From positions 2,001,001-2,065,000 of the forward strand of contig NZ_AP017312.1 of NCBI RefSeq assembly GCF_002355375.1: a stretch of 64,000 nucleotides of DNA, given 5' to 3'. The notes beneath the pieces are model-generated. The model worked only from the letters and a program-made list of their open reading frames with translations, was not told where the DNA came from and ran no database searches. A program made the translations under genes and the position numbers. This document shows positions 44,471 through 52,742 of this stretch, in pieces. Within the stretch, counting starts at the first letter, position 1. Each line of letters begins with the position of its first letter. This DNA comes from Aneurinibacillus soli. GTDB taxonomy: Bacteria; Bacillota; Bacilli; Aneurinibacillales; Aneurinibacillaceae.

Positions 44471-46603
44471 ATGATGCAGCATGAGAACGGAATGGATCAT
44501 ATGGAGCCGGTGCCGCGGGGAGCGGGCGGGGCGAGTGTGCCGCGAGCGCTTATAGCAGATGGACTGACATCCGAGCAGCTTGTTCGCTCTGACGAAGCGG
44601 ACGCGCTTTTTTTTCGTGCGCTCGAGGGCAGTGGTATGTACTTGAATGAAGCGCAGATTGCCGCCGTTCGGGCCGTAGATGGACAAGTCTTAATCAATGC
44701 AGGGGCGGGTAGCGGCAAGACGACGGTGCTGACATGTCGGGCTGCGTATTTGCTGCTTGTACGCCGTGTTCCACCAGAAAACATTGTGCTTGTTACATTT
44801 ACCCGCCAGGCGGCACGTCAGATGCAGGAGCGGTTGCGGAGCATTGCAGGCGTAACGGATGGAATGGTCCGCCGGATGATTACAGGCACGTTTCATTCGC
44901 TGGCACGGACGATTTACTTCCACAAGTTAACCGAGCAGCCACGCATGATGAGTCAGAAGCAGAAGGAATACGTGCTTTCTCAGTTGACGAAGGAGATGGC
45001 GACAGGAGAGCAATATGAGCCAGAGACATTGCTTGCGCTGCTTGCGTATTTGAAGAACAATCTGTATGTTGTGGGCAGTGAATGGAATACAAGAGACGTG
45101 GATGGGCTAAAAGAGGACGCCCGCCGCGTGCTTATGCGGTATGAAGCGTATAAGCGGGAAAATAATCTCATTGATTATGAAGATTTAATCACCGGCTGTA
45201 TAGAAACACTTGCAGCACACCCAACGTATCGGGAAGCTTTGCAGCGGCGCATGACATATATCATGGTCGATGAATACCAGGATACGAACATCGCACAATA
45301 TGAAATGATTCGTCAGCTTTCCGAGCGCGCCAGTCTATGTGTTGTGGGTGACCCTGATCAGGCCATTTACGGCTGGCGTGGCGCGGATCCGTCGATCATG
45401 TTACGCTTTCCACAAGAATATCCGAATTGTACATGCATTACGCTTGATATTAACTATCGTTCCCCGGCAGGAGTTGTTGGGCTTGGGAATGCGGTCATTC
45501 GCCATAACGAGGACCGCTTTGAGAAGGAGCTAAAAGTGCTGCCAGGTGCTCCGGGACTCCCGATGTATATGACAGCACGTTCGGCGGAGCATGAGGCGGA
45601 ATGCGTATTAGCGCTCATTACCAGGCTGGTGGAGTCGGGAGAGTATGCCTACCCTGACATTGCGGTGCTGTATCGGACGCACAGCACGGCGCGGACGCTG
45701 TATGAGAAGCTTCTGCTTTCAGACGTGCCGTTTACTACGCATCGGGATGAACCAACCTTTTATGAACGCGGAACGATTCGACCGGTGCTCGACTTTCTCA
45801 GGCTCTCGGTTGAGCCGTACAGCGAGCAGGCGCTCTCTTCGATCCTGCCCTGTCTCTACATTAGCCGGGCGCGCTATGAGAAAGAAATTCATGTCACAGC
45901 GATTCAGCAAGGCATCTCCTATCTGGAGGCGATCGGACATCTAGAGGGGTTGCCTGCTTATCAGAAGCGCAAACTACAGGAGCGAGCGACATGGCTTGCA
46001 AGCATCGCCCGCATTAGTCCATTACAGGCGATTAAAGAAGTGCGCAACGATGCGGGCGGTGGCTATGACCGTTTTCTTGGTAGCGAGCAGGACGGAGCGG
46101 TTACGTATCATAAAGAAATCATTCGGGACGATCTTCTCGAACTGGAGGAGGCGGCACGCAGATTTGCGACAGTGCCAGAATTTCTCACCTATATTGACAC
46201 CATTGTAGCGGAGAAAGAATTGCACAGGAAGCGCCAGCGCGAGCAGGTAGCACTAGCGGGCGTTACCTTGCAGACGGTTCATGCGGCCAAAGGGCTTGAA
46301 TATCCAGTCGTGATCGTGCTCGGTGCCATTGATGGCGTAATGCCACATAGTATTGCGGTTGACCCGGATGAGAAGGCAGATTTCTGGCTTCATAAAAAAA
46401 CAGACGTACGGTGGCAGGAAGCGGTGGAGGAAGAGCGCAGGCTTGCGTATGTTGCGGTTACACGGGCGAAGCGGGATCTCTACGTCAGCTCCCCGCTGTA
46501 TTTCCGGGGACGCCCGGCGGCAACGTCGCCTTTTTTACTTGAGGCGTTTACCGGACGTTCGCACATTGCGAGCCCGGCTACAAAGGAGGAAACAAAACGA
46601 TGA
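44471..46603 (+). CDS. UvrD/PcrA-like DNA helicase
   Basis: A 710-residue superfamily I helicase: Walker A NAGAGSGKTTVLT near 76-86, motif II VDEYQDTNIAQYE near 266, YRSPAG, and motif VI RLAYVAVTRAKRDLYVS near 658. The order and spacing fit the UvrD/Rep family, though it is neither PcrA nor AddA in context, and no C-terminal PcrA tail is evident. The first 50 residues are poorly conserved and the ribosome site before 44471 is weak, so a later start (for example Met at 44492) is possible. It overlaps cvfB by four bases. Confidence 0.85.
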   Translation: MMQHENGMDHMEPVPRGAGGASVPRALIADGLTSEQLVRSDEADALFFRALEGSGMYLNEAQIAAVRAVDGQVLINAGAGSGKTTVLTCRAAYLLLVRRVPPENIVLVTFTRQAARQMQERLRSIAGVTDGMVRRMITGTFHSLARTIYFHKLTEQPRMMSQKQKEYVLSQLTKEMATGEQYEPETLLALLAYLKNNLYVVGSEWNTRDVDGLKEDARRVLMRYEAYKRENNLIDYEDLITGCIETLAAHPTYREALQRRMTYIMVDEYQDTNIAQYEMIRQLSERASLCVVGDPDQAIYGWRGADPSIMLRFPQEYPNCTCITLDINYRSPAGVVGLGNAVIRHNEDRFEKELKVLPGAPGLPMYMTARSAEHEAECVLALITRLVESGEYAYPDIAVLYRTHSTARTLYEKLLLSDVPFTTHRDEPTFYERGTIRPVLDFLRLSVEPYSEQALSSILPCLYISRARYEKEIHVTAIQQGISYLEAIGHLEGLPAYQKRKLQERATWLASIARISPLQAIKEVRNDAGGGYDRFLGSEQDGAVTYHKEIIRDDLLELEEAARRFATVPEFLTYIDTIVAEKELHRKRQREQVALAGVTLQTVHAAKGLEYPVVIVLGAIDGVMPHSIAVDPDEKADFWLHKKTDVRWQEAVEEERRLAYVAVTRAKRDLYVSSPLYFRGRPAATSPFLLEAFTGRSHIASPATKEETKR

Positions 46604-47469
46604 AATTAGAAGCAGGAACGAAAGAATGGGCACGGGTTGAGCGGAAAGCGCCGTTCGGCTACTTTGTGTCAATTGAAAATACAGATGTACTATTGCACGA
46701 GAGCGATGTTGTGGAAGCGCCAGAGATTGGTGATGACATTACGGTGTACTTGTATCATGACCACCAGGATCGACTGGCAGCTACACAAATGGAGCCACAT
46801 GTGCTGCTGGGGGATTTCGGATGGCTTGAAGTCGTTGACATTCACCCGCGCATGGGGGCGTTTCTCGATAATGGCATCCGCAAAGATGTGCTTCTCCCGG
46901 CCGATCAGCTGCCAGAGCTCAAAAGCAAATGGCCGAAGTCGGGGGATCGGGTATACATCCAGCTTGAGCATGACAAGCAGGGTCGCTTGCTTGCTGTGCT
47001 GGGCCGGGAAGAAGATTTTGAAGAGATTGCAGAGCCAGCCACACCTGATTTATTCAATCAGGACATTAGCGGCTATGTGTACAAAATCATTAAAATCGGT
47101 GCGTTCATTATGACGGAAGGACAACACCTGGCATTCCTGCATCGGGACGAAACGAAGGAAGAATTGCGTGTCGGTCAGTTGCTTGAGGCACGCGTGTCTA
47201 AAGTACGGGACGATGGGCGGCTGAATCTGTCCACCAAACCGCGCAAGGAAGTGAGCTACAGCCAGGATGCCGAGATGATCTACGCGTATGTGAAGCAGCG
47301 TGGTGGACGTATGCCGTATACGGACAAGACGGCACCGGATGTCATTCTGGATAAGTTCGGCATTAGCAAAGCCGCTTTCAAACGTGCGCTCGGCAAGCTT
47401 ATGAAAGAGCGTCGGGTGAATCAAGAAGATGGCTGGACGTACATAGCACCAGGCGATACAGAACAATAA
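46600..47469 (+). CDS. cvfB: CvfB-type S1 RNA-binding protein (YitL)
   Basis: A 289-residue protein with repeated S1-like domains (FGYFVSIENTDVLLHESDV; GAFLDNGIRKDVLLPADQLPEL; GAFIMTEGQHLAFLHRDET) and a C-terminal winged helix (MIYAYVKQRGGRMPYTDKTA). This arrangement is that of CvfB, an RNA-binding virulence and regulatory factor in staphylococci. ATGA overlap with the helicase gene gives coupling. A strong terminator follows. Confidence 0.9.
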   Translation: MKLEAGTKEWARVERKAPFGYFVSIENTDVLLHESDVVEAPEIGDDITVYLYHDHQDRLAATQMEPHVLLGDFGWLEVVDIHPRMGAFLDNGIRKDVLLPADQLPELKSKWPKSGDRVYIQLEHDKQGRLLAVLGREEDFEEIAEPATPDLFNQDISGYVYKIIKIGAFIMTEGQHLAFLHRDETKEELRVGQLLEARVSKVRDDGRLNLSTKPRKEVSYSQDAEMIYAYVKQRGGRMPYTDKTAPDVILDKFGISKAAFKRALGKLMKERRVNQEDGWTYIAPGDTEQ

Positions 47470-47471
47470 TA

Positions 47472-47516
47472 GAAAAAAGCACGGACTGTGGCAGGTACAG
47501 TTCGTGCTTTTTTTTC
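47472..47516 (+). terminator. Terminator after cvfB
   Basis: AAAAAAGCACGGACTGT with ACAGTTCGTGCTTTTTTTT. Confidence 0.92.
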
Positions 47517-47669
47517 ATACAAAAGTAAGTGAGTAATATTTTTACTATTTAGAAGATAAAAATAAAATAATAAAGCGTTTAGTTATAGTAGAAACCGGAC
47601 ATAAAAAGAGTAACAAATACGAAAGTATATAACAAGCAGAGCGGACTAACAAGTGAGGAGGAAACCAGC

Positions 47670-47939
47670 ATGAGAAAAGACTACTACAGCGACAACGATC
47701 TAGTACGGAAGTGGGAACGTCTTTCCCTCCTGCGGGCGCAGGTACGTTATATGGAACAGAGCGTACCACACGCACATTTTACAGCAGAGCATGGGCAGAA
47801 AGCATCGGATATGCTTATGCAGGATGAGACAGCAAGCACGAGCTGGATGCATACCGGTATTCCGTGGCAGGAAGCAAGTGAATTAAACCGTGAAATTGCA
47901 AGGCGGCAAGGGTTAGACGCGTACCGGGGAACGTATTGA
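47670..47939 (+). CDS. Small hypothetical protein
   Basis: An 89-residue hydrophilic protein (MRKDYYSDNDLVRKWERLSL, then QVRYMEQSVPHAHFTAEH and IPWQEASELNREIARRQG). No family is recognised; no membrane or signal segment. GTGAGGAGGAAACCAGC is a strong ribosome site, which supports it being real. Confidence 0.6.
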   Translation: MRKDYYSDNDLVRKWERLSLLRAQVRYMEQSVPHAHFTAEHGQKASDMLMQDETASTSWMHTGIPWQEASELNREIARRQGLDAYRGTY

Positions 47940-47960
47940 TACGAAAGAGCAGAGGAAACG

Positions 47961-48008
47961 AGGCTGTCCTAAAGCCAGAACATGGCGAACAGGACGGCCT
48001 CGTTTTTG
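47961..48008 (+). terminator. Terminator with conserved loop, next to repeat copy E
   Basis: AGGCTGTCCT with AGGACGGCCT, then CGTTTTTG. The loop AAAGCCAGAACATGGCGAAC is that of the terminator at 39113. Confidence 0.88.
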
Positions 48009-48012
48009 TAGA

Positions 48013-48130
48013 ATCGACAACGTGTGGTGGTGAGGGAGTGGGAGAAGGGCGGAGCCGTTCGTTTGAGTACGCTTGCAGGGAAGCCCTGATTGTCCGCTCC
48101 GGGAGCCCGGCGAACTCGCCCGCAAAGAAA
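48013..48130 (+). repeat. Inverted-repeat element, P1 unit left part (copy E, split by IS110)
   Basis: ATCGACAACGTGTGGTGGTG, GGGAGTGGGAGAAGGGCGGA and CGGCGAACTCGCCCGCAAAG match the left half of P1 copies D and F. Unit similarity stops exactly at GCAAAGAAA, where the IS starts, and resumes at 49771. Confidence 0.9.
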
Positions 48131-48142
48131 CATACTAAGATT

Positions 48143-48335
48143 AGTAGCACAGACCAAGGCCACGGTTTGTGCTACTATTTTTTTGTGGTAGAAGTGAAGA
48201 AACAGGCCGAGTGGGCTTCGGGATCTTGAATCCGTCAAAGAAACAGGCCAACTTCACTGCCCTTATTTGAATCAGCTTCAGTATGTTGGATCCATTGAGA
48301 TCGTGTATAAGAAAAGGGAATCGATAAGGATGCGT
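48143..48335 (+). ncRNA. Candidate IS110 bridge RNA
   Basis: A stem-loop (AGTAGCACA...TGTGCTACT, 48143-48176) is followed by two guide-bearing loops. Loop 1: stem GTGAAG (48194) with CTTCAC (48252), guides GTGGGCTT (48211-48218) and CAAAGAAA (48236-48243), apical hairpin at 48219-48234. Loop 2: stem CCTTAT (48261) with ATAAGG (48324), guides AGTATG (48280-48285) and TAAGAAA (48308-48314), apical GATC hairpin. The guides match right target, left target, IS left end (complement of CATACT) and IS right end (GTAAGAAA). Location upstream of the transposase fits the IS110 group. Folding was done by eye. Confidence 0.7.
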
Positions 48336-48372
48336 GAAGGCTTCTACAACGAACATCAGGAGGAGAACAACC

Positions 48373-49590
48373 ATGAAACATGTAGTCGCATTTGATGTAA
48401 GTATGGGAAAGAGCTATTGGGTGGTGTACAATGCCGACCGGCACTGTGAGTTTGAAGGAGAAATCCGGCATACCCGTTCCGATTTTGAAGGGTTGCATGC
48501 CTGCATGGAGAAGCTGATCGAGCAAGATGGGGAACAACCGTCCATTGTTTTCGAAGCTACGGGCGTATACTCCAGACAACTGGAACGCTTTATGCAAGAT
48601 CATCAGTACACCTATTGCCTGTTAAACCCGCTTGAAGCCAAACTGCAGTCCGCTTCTATGCGGATGCATAAAACGGATCGAAGTGACGCTCATCGGCTGG
48701 CGTTGACTCATTTCACGGTCTCTCGAAGAGAAAAAGAAGTACCCAATGACTTCTTCCAGCAGCTAAAGTCTCTCTCTCGGTTTTACCAAGAATTAGACGG
48801 AGAACTTTCTACTCTTCGCAATCGGATGCATAAAGTCATTCAACTGACCTTTTCCGAACTGGAAACGATCTTTACAAGCCGATCGGAGCTCTGTTTACAT
48901 GTCATTCAGTTATTTCCACATCCCGATCTCGTGAACGGTCTTTCCAAAACCGTAATCAGAAACCGGATTCTCAAGAGTACCGACAAAAAGTTATCGGCAG
49001 GTACCGCTGAGAAGAAAGCCATCCAGTTGCTTGAAGCCGCACAGAACTCGTATCCGGCGGTTTCCGCAACCGATGTTCTTTGTGACCAGCTACGCATCTA
49101 TGTCAAACGTTATTTGGAGATTCTTCGCCAACGAGAAGCTCTGATTCGGCAAATGGAGGAAATGAGCATGCATCGAGAGGACTATCAAGTTCTTCTCAGC
49201 TTTCCGGGCATTGGGGTAAATACAGCGGTGCGTTTACTCGCCGAAATCGGAGACATCCGCCGCTTCGACAATCCGAAACAGCTCAACGCCTTTGCAGGGA
49301 TTGATATCCGACGGTTCCAGTCCGGTAAAACCTTTTTCCAGGATAAAATCAATAAGCGCGGAAACAAGCACCTGCGTAAACTGCTTTACCTTGTCATTCA
49401 GAATATGATTAAACAGCGTCGTTTCGGGAACAACCATCTCGTTGAGTACTATGACAAAGTAAAAACGCAACCTTATAACAAGTGTCATAAAGTTGCGTCG
49501 ATCGCTTGTGTAAATAAGCTCTTGAAGTGCCTCTTCTACCTTATTACACACAATCAGCACTATGAGTACCAGTGTGCCACCAGATCATAA
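48373..49590 (+). CDS. IS110-family transposase/recombinase
   Basis: A 405-residue DEDD recombinase. The RuvC-like domain has Asp8 (AFDVSMG), Glu61 (FEATGVY), Asp102 and Asp105 (KTDRSDA). The C-terminal Transposase_20 domain begins near LLSFPGIGVNTAVRLLAEIGD and holds the catalytic Ser317 candidate (RRFQSGKTF), then KRGNKHLRKLLY. All key residues are intact, so the IS is likely active. ATG at 48373 follows AGGAGGAG; the frame extends upstream to 48334 without a ribosome site. Confidence 0.95.
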   Translation: MKHVVAFDVSMGKSYWVVYNADRHCEFEGEIRHTRSDFEGLHACMEKLIEQDGEQPSIVFEATGVYSRQLERFMQDHQYTYCLLNPLEAKLQSASMRMHKTDRSDAHRLALTHFTVSRREKEVPNDFFQQLKSLSRFYQELDGELSTLRNRMHKVIQLTFSELETIFTSRSELCLHVIQLFPHPDLVNGLSKTVIRNRILKSTDKKLSAGTAEKKAIQLLEAAQNSYPAVSATDVLCDQLRIYVKRYLEILRQREALIRQMEEMSMHREDYQVLLSFPGIGVNTAVRLLAEIGDIRRFDNPKQLNAFAGIDIRRFQSGKTFFQDKINKRGNKHLRKLLYLVIQNMIKQRRFGNNHLVEYYDKVKTQPYNKCHKVASIACVNKLLKCLFYLITHNQHYEYQCATRS

Positions 49591-49610
49591 TGCAATTTCT
49601 ATCATACCAT

Positions 49611-49661
49611 ATACCAAATAAACCTAGCAAAAAATAAAAACACCCTAGGTTTATTTGGTAT
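49611..49661. repeat. Perfect 17-bp inverted repeat in the IS110 tail
   Basis: ATACCAAATAAACCTAG and CTAGGTTTATTTGGTAT flank a 17-nt loop. It lies 21 bp after the transposase stop and before the right end. No T-tract follows, so it may be an RNA 3'-end stem or a recombinase-related structure. Confidence 0.7.
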
Positions 49662-49770
49662 GTCAACATCCATACTTTCTGTGAAACCTGTTATTTTCTC
49701 TCCGCTTCCTCCCCCTGTTACTTACAAAATAATCACTCAAAATCATTATGATTCACTTGACTAATCGTAA

Positions 49771-49900
49771 GAAAAGCCTCCGATGTTGATTCACCGAAGG
49801 ATTGCGGACAAAGGCCCGTTCGCCGTTCTCCCTCCGCTGGGTAGGCGCGTACAGGCACTCTCTTGCTCTGCCCTTCTCCCACTCCCCGCACAGCGTTTCG
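49771..49900 (+). repeat. Inverted-repeat element, P1 unit right part (copy E, split by IS110)
   Basis: AGCCTCCGATGTTGATTCAC, TTGCGGACAAAGGCCCG, TTCGCCGTTCTCCCTCC, GTAGGCGCGTACAGGCAC and CCCTTCTCCCACTCCCCG continue the unit begun at 48013-48130, up to GCGTTTCG. Confidence 0.9.
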
Positions 49901-50028
49901 GTTTACAAAAACGGCTCGACGCCAGAATGGATTTGTTCGATAGCCAGTGGCTTTTTGAAAGACGGCTTCGTTGTTTTTCATCTGCATAGCAAAGCTCAGC
50001 CTCTTGATTATGCTTGAGGGGTTTCATA

Positions 50029-50260
50029 CAAACTGTGTCAGGAGCGGGATCGGGCGGGGCAGCGGAACGCCTGTGCGCGACTCCCCAGCGGAAAGGGCCA
50101 GACGAACGGGCTTTTGCCCACAATGCTTCGCTGCAAATACATCGTGGGCATGTTTTGTGGGCGAGTTCGTTTGGCACCTGGAGCGAACAGCCCTACTCCT
50201 TAGCAAGCGTACCCAAGTGACGAGGCCCCGCCCGATCCCGCTCTTCCCCCACACTTTGGA
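50029..50260 (+). repeat. Inverted-repeat element, P2 unit (copy E)
   Basis: Outer arms GGAGCGGGATCGGGCGGGGC and GCCCCGCCCGATCCCGCTC pair fully; compared with copy D, GGGTGGGG has changed to GGGCGGGG and the opposite arm has changed with it. Inner arms ACGAACGGGCTTTTGCCCAC and TTTGTGGGCGAGTTCGT. The spacer from P1 is shared with D and F. Confidence 0.92.
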
Positions 50261-50278
50261 TAAAACCTAATCAAGACA

Positions 50279-51583
50279 TCATTTCCACTTCACAGCAGAT
50301 AGAGGTGTACTTGCGGTAAGATCGGTTGTGAGCAATGTGCGCCCTTCGAATCGGATGAGTACCCGGCAGGTGCTTGCACCTGTGACATCACTCCAATTTT
50401 TGAATGCGACACTGTAAATCAACTCTTTTTTTGCTTCATCTGACAGAGCACGGAACGTTTTTAGCGCATTTTGGTCAGAAAGAGTTACATACATGACGGC
50501 TTCGCCTGTACTCAAGCCAAGATCGTTTGCGCTAATTCCGTCAATAACAGAGCAGGTGAGGTTATTTCGTAGTTCGTCTACTGTAGCAGCCTCCCGAAAA
50601 GACAAGGAGGAGAACAGACGTGCCACATCGGTAGATCCGTTTTTATAAGCGAGAGAAAGGGCATCTTCTCCGAGTTTCGTTTGTGCTGATCGGTCTGCTT
50701 TATAAGACAGCAGCAGATTGATCGCTTCTATATTATTGCGTTCTATAGCATACATAAGAGCGGTCTTGCCTGCGTCATTTTGAATATTGGGGTCCGCTTT
50801 TTTCGTAAGCAGGATGCGGGCGATATCCAGTTTGCCGCCAGATATCGCAGACATGAGCGGCGTGACACCTGTATTGTCAGGAGCCGTATTCGGGTTTGCG
50901 CCAGCATTCAGAGCAGTCCGCACGCCGCTGGTACTGCCGGATGCGACTGCTTCTGCCAGTTGCATGGCGAGCAGTTTCGCTGCAAGGTTCGCCTGTTCCT
51001 GTTTATCGGGTTCTGGTGTTGTCTCGGCTGGTTGCGTCGGAGCTGGTTTTGGCTGCGTGCTGACCGAATTTTTTTCTTGAATAAAGATCGCTTTCTTTTT
51101 CGCATCCCACGTCACAGCGAGATCGAATGATTCAGCGGCCAGTCGGACAGGTACCATGGTTGTACCGTTAATGATTTCTGGTGCGGTGCTAAACGTAATC
51201 GCTTTTCCATTTTTGGTGCCTGACTTTTTGCCGATTTTTAAGATGACTTTATCGTTTCCTTTTTGAGCCGTTATCGTGCGTGTCTTGTCATCCCAGTAAA
51301 CGGTGGCGCCGATCGAATTAAACATATCCCGCATCGGAACGAGTAGGACATCATTAACGACAACGGGCGAACGAGGGAAGGTAATCTTCTTATTATTGCT
51401 GTATACCGTAACGAGCGACTTCGTATACGTTACGGGCTCGGTGACTGTTTTAGACGGTGCCTTCGTTTTTTTTGTATTGGCGGACTTGGTTGTAGTTGAA
51501 TTTGGTTGCGCCAGGGCAGCTGGAGAAGCAGCAAAAGTTAAGGCCAGTGATAGCGCAATCGCAGACGGGACTATTTTCTTCAT
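50279..51583 (-). CDS. Secreted protein with copper-amine-oxidase-N-like domain and ankyrin repeats
   Basis: A 434-residue exported protein: signal peptide to about 26, a Ser/Thr/Lys linker, a Copper_amine_oxidase_N-type stalk domain (about 60-165; NDVLLVPMRDMFNSIGATVYWDD and INGTTMVPVRLAAESFDLAVTWD), a Pro-rich linker, then three to four ankyrin repeats (GVTPLMSAISGGKLDIARIL; GKTALMYAIERNNIEAINLL) and a C-terminal beta region. The combination of a Gram-positive surface domain with ankyrin repeats outside the cell is unusual. It is a single gene; its end is 20 bp from the edge of a repeat unit. Function unknown. Confidence 0.8.
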   Translation of the reverse strand: MKKIVPSAIALSLALTFAASPAALAQPNSTTTKSANTKKTKAPSKTVTEPVTYTKSLVTVYSNNKKITFPRSPVVVNDVLLVPMRDMFNSIGATVYWDDKTRTITAQKGNDKVILKIGKKSGTKNGKAITFSTAPEIINGTTMVPVRLAAESFDLAVTWDAKKKAIFIQEKNSVSTQPKPAPTQPAETTPEPDKQEQANLAAKLLAMQLAEAVASGSTSGVRTALNAGANPNTAPDNTGVTPLMSAISGGKLDIARILLTKKADPNIQNDAGKTALMYAIERNNIEAINLLLSYKADRSAQTKLGEDALSLAYKNGSTDVARLFSSLSFREAATVDELRNNLTCSVIDGISANDLGLSTGEAVMYVTLSDQNALKTFRALSDEAKKELIYSVAFKNWSDVTGASTCRVLIRFEGRTLLTTDLTASTPLSAVKWK

Positions 51584-51689
51584 TATTTCTCTCCTTCGAT
51601 TGTATAAATCATTCTATATACATAACTATTGAAAGGGTCTTATGTATTATAGCACCTTCTAGCTTACAGGAAAGAAAAAAGGATAAAAT

Positions 51690-51722
51690 GAAACTCCTCA
51701 GCGTTGTGTGCTGAGGAGTGTT
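51690..51722 (-). terminator. Terminator-like hairpin after LysM/nuclease-like gene
   Basis: CACTCCTCAGC with GCTGAGGAGTTT on the minus strand, followed by a weak T-rich stretch. Confidence 0.6.
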
Positions 51723-51729
51723 CAATAGG

Positions 51730-52473
51730 CTATTCAGTAGCTGTTTCAACTGGAACATACACGCTTGTGGATGTAGGAATGATCAGAGACTGTCCGATTT
51801 TTAGAATCGTGTCTGCTGTTATCTTATTGGCGTCACAGATTGCCTCGATTGTAGTTCCATACTGTTTGCCAAGCTTCCAGAGGGAATCTCCTGACTGTAC
51901 CGTGTGGATTTTTGTGTTGCTTTGCTTCATCACGACCATCAGTTTTCCGTCTTTTACTGTGAGTTTCAAGGGGGTGTCAGTCGTGTCTTGTGAAATAGGA
52001 GTAGGTGGCGGTGGAGGTGGCGGTGGAGTTAACGGAGCCACCGCTGCTTTGAGCAAAGATGCATACTTCACATTACTTCCCGATTGCGCCAATTTCGCAT
52101 ATCCTTTTCGAATGATGTCGGCATTAAATAGCTGCTTGTTCAACCAGACATAAGCATACAGGCGGCCGTATTTATCCCGCTTTACTTTGTCGTATTCAAG
52201 GGTTACGGTTTTGCCGACTACTGTTTTTTTTGTATATGTACTTGCTGTAGCTGCTACCCCAATTAACTGAATTACATCTGCTTTTCCGTTAATTGTGACG
52301 CGCATGGTATCCCCATCTATTAGAGCGGTCACTTTAGCGGTTTGTTTTGTTGCCGTTGTGCTTGCTGTTTTAGCGGATACCTGTGTAGCTGCCAAAACAT
52401 CTGATGCTGTACCGAGCGGGGACAGCAGGAAGGTGCAGAGCAGGGTGGCTGCGACTCGTTTGCGTATAATCAT
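51730..52473 (-). CDS. Secreted protein with degenerate staphylococcal-nuclease domain and LysM domain
   Basis: A 247-residue exported protein: signal peptide to about 29, an SNase-like domain (about 45-130; VTALIDGDTMRVTING keeps the Asp of DGDT, and DKYGRLYAYVW keeps the Arg), a nine-proline linker (about 153-161) and a C-terminal LysM (HTVQSGDSLWKLGKQYGTT) that binds peptidoglycan. The GVDTPE motif with metal Asp and catalytic Glu reads GVAATA, so nuclease activity is probably lost. AGAGGAGGAG precedes ATG at 52473. Confidence 0.8.
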   Translation of the reverse strand: MIIRKRVAATLLCTFLLSPLGTASDVLAATQVSAKTASTTATKQTAKVTALIDGDTMRVTINGKADVIQLIGVAATASTYTKKTVVGKTVTLEYDKVKRDKYGRLYAYVWLNKQLFNADIIRKGYAKLAQSGSNVKYASLLKAAVAPLTPPPPPPPPTPISQDTTDTPLKLTVKDGKLMVVMKQSNTKIHTVQSGDSLWKLGKQYGTTIEAICDANKITADTILKIGQSLIIPTSTSVYVPVETATE

Positions 52474-52742
52474 GATCTCCTCCTCTGAAATGTCGAACAA
52501 TGTTGAAAAATGTTTTGCTTTCCAAATTATTGCGTGAAATGAAAAGTACGGCAATACTACAAGGTAATCATTTATGAAATGGCTCACATAGGAAGGAAGA
52601 AGGTATGATATACTAAAAATGATCTACCTTTAATTTGTCAGTTTATTCTGGATATATTTTTTTTTATTGTTTTCCTTTTCTTCTTGCGAACATATTTGTA
52701 CAATTGAAAGATACGCATACTACTTGAAGGAAGTTTGTAGGG

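Larger units (their letters stand above)
48131..49774 (+). mobile_element. IS110-family insertion sequence inserted in the apex of a P1 repeat unit
   Basis: About 1.64 kb between CGCAAAGAAA on the left and AGCCTCCGATG on the right. Removing it restores a P1 unit as in copies D and F. AAGAAA is present at both junctions, so the exact edge is ambiguous by about six bases. There are no long terminal inverted repeats, as usual for IS110. It contains a 240-bp leader, one DEDD transposase gene and a 180-bp tail with a 17-bp perfect stem at 49611-49661. Confidence 0.9.

Noticed and set aside
48142-48187. Plain intrinsic terminator at the left end of the IS
   Set aside because: The hairpin plus T-run fits a terminator, but its place directly before two guide loops fits the 5' stem-loop of a bridge RNA at least as well, so it was not listed separately as a terminator.
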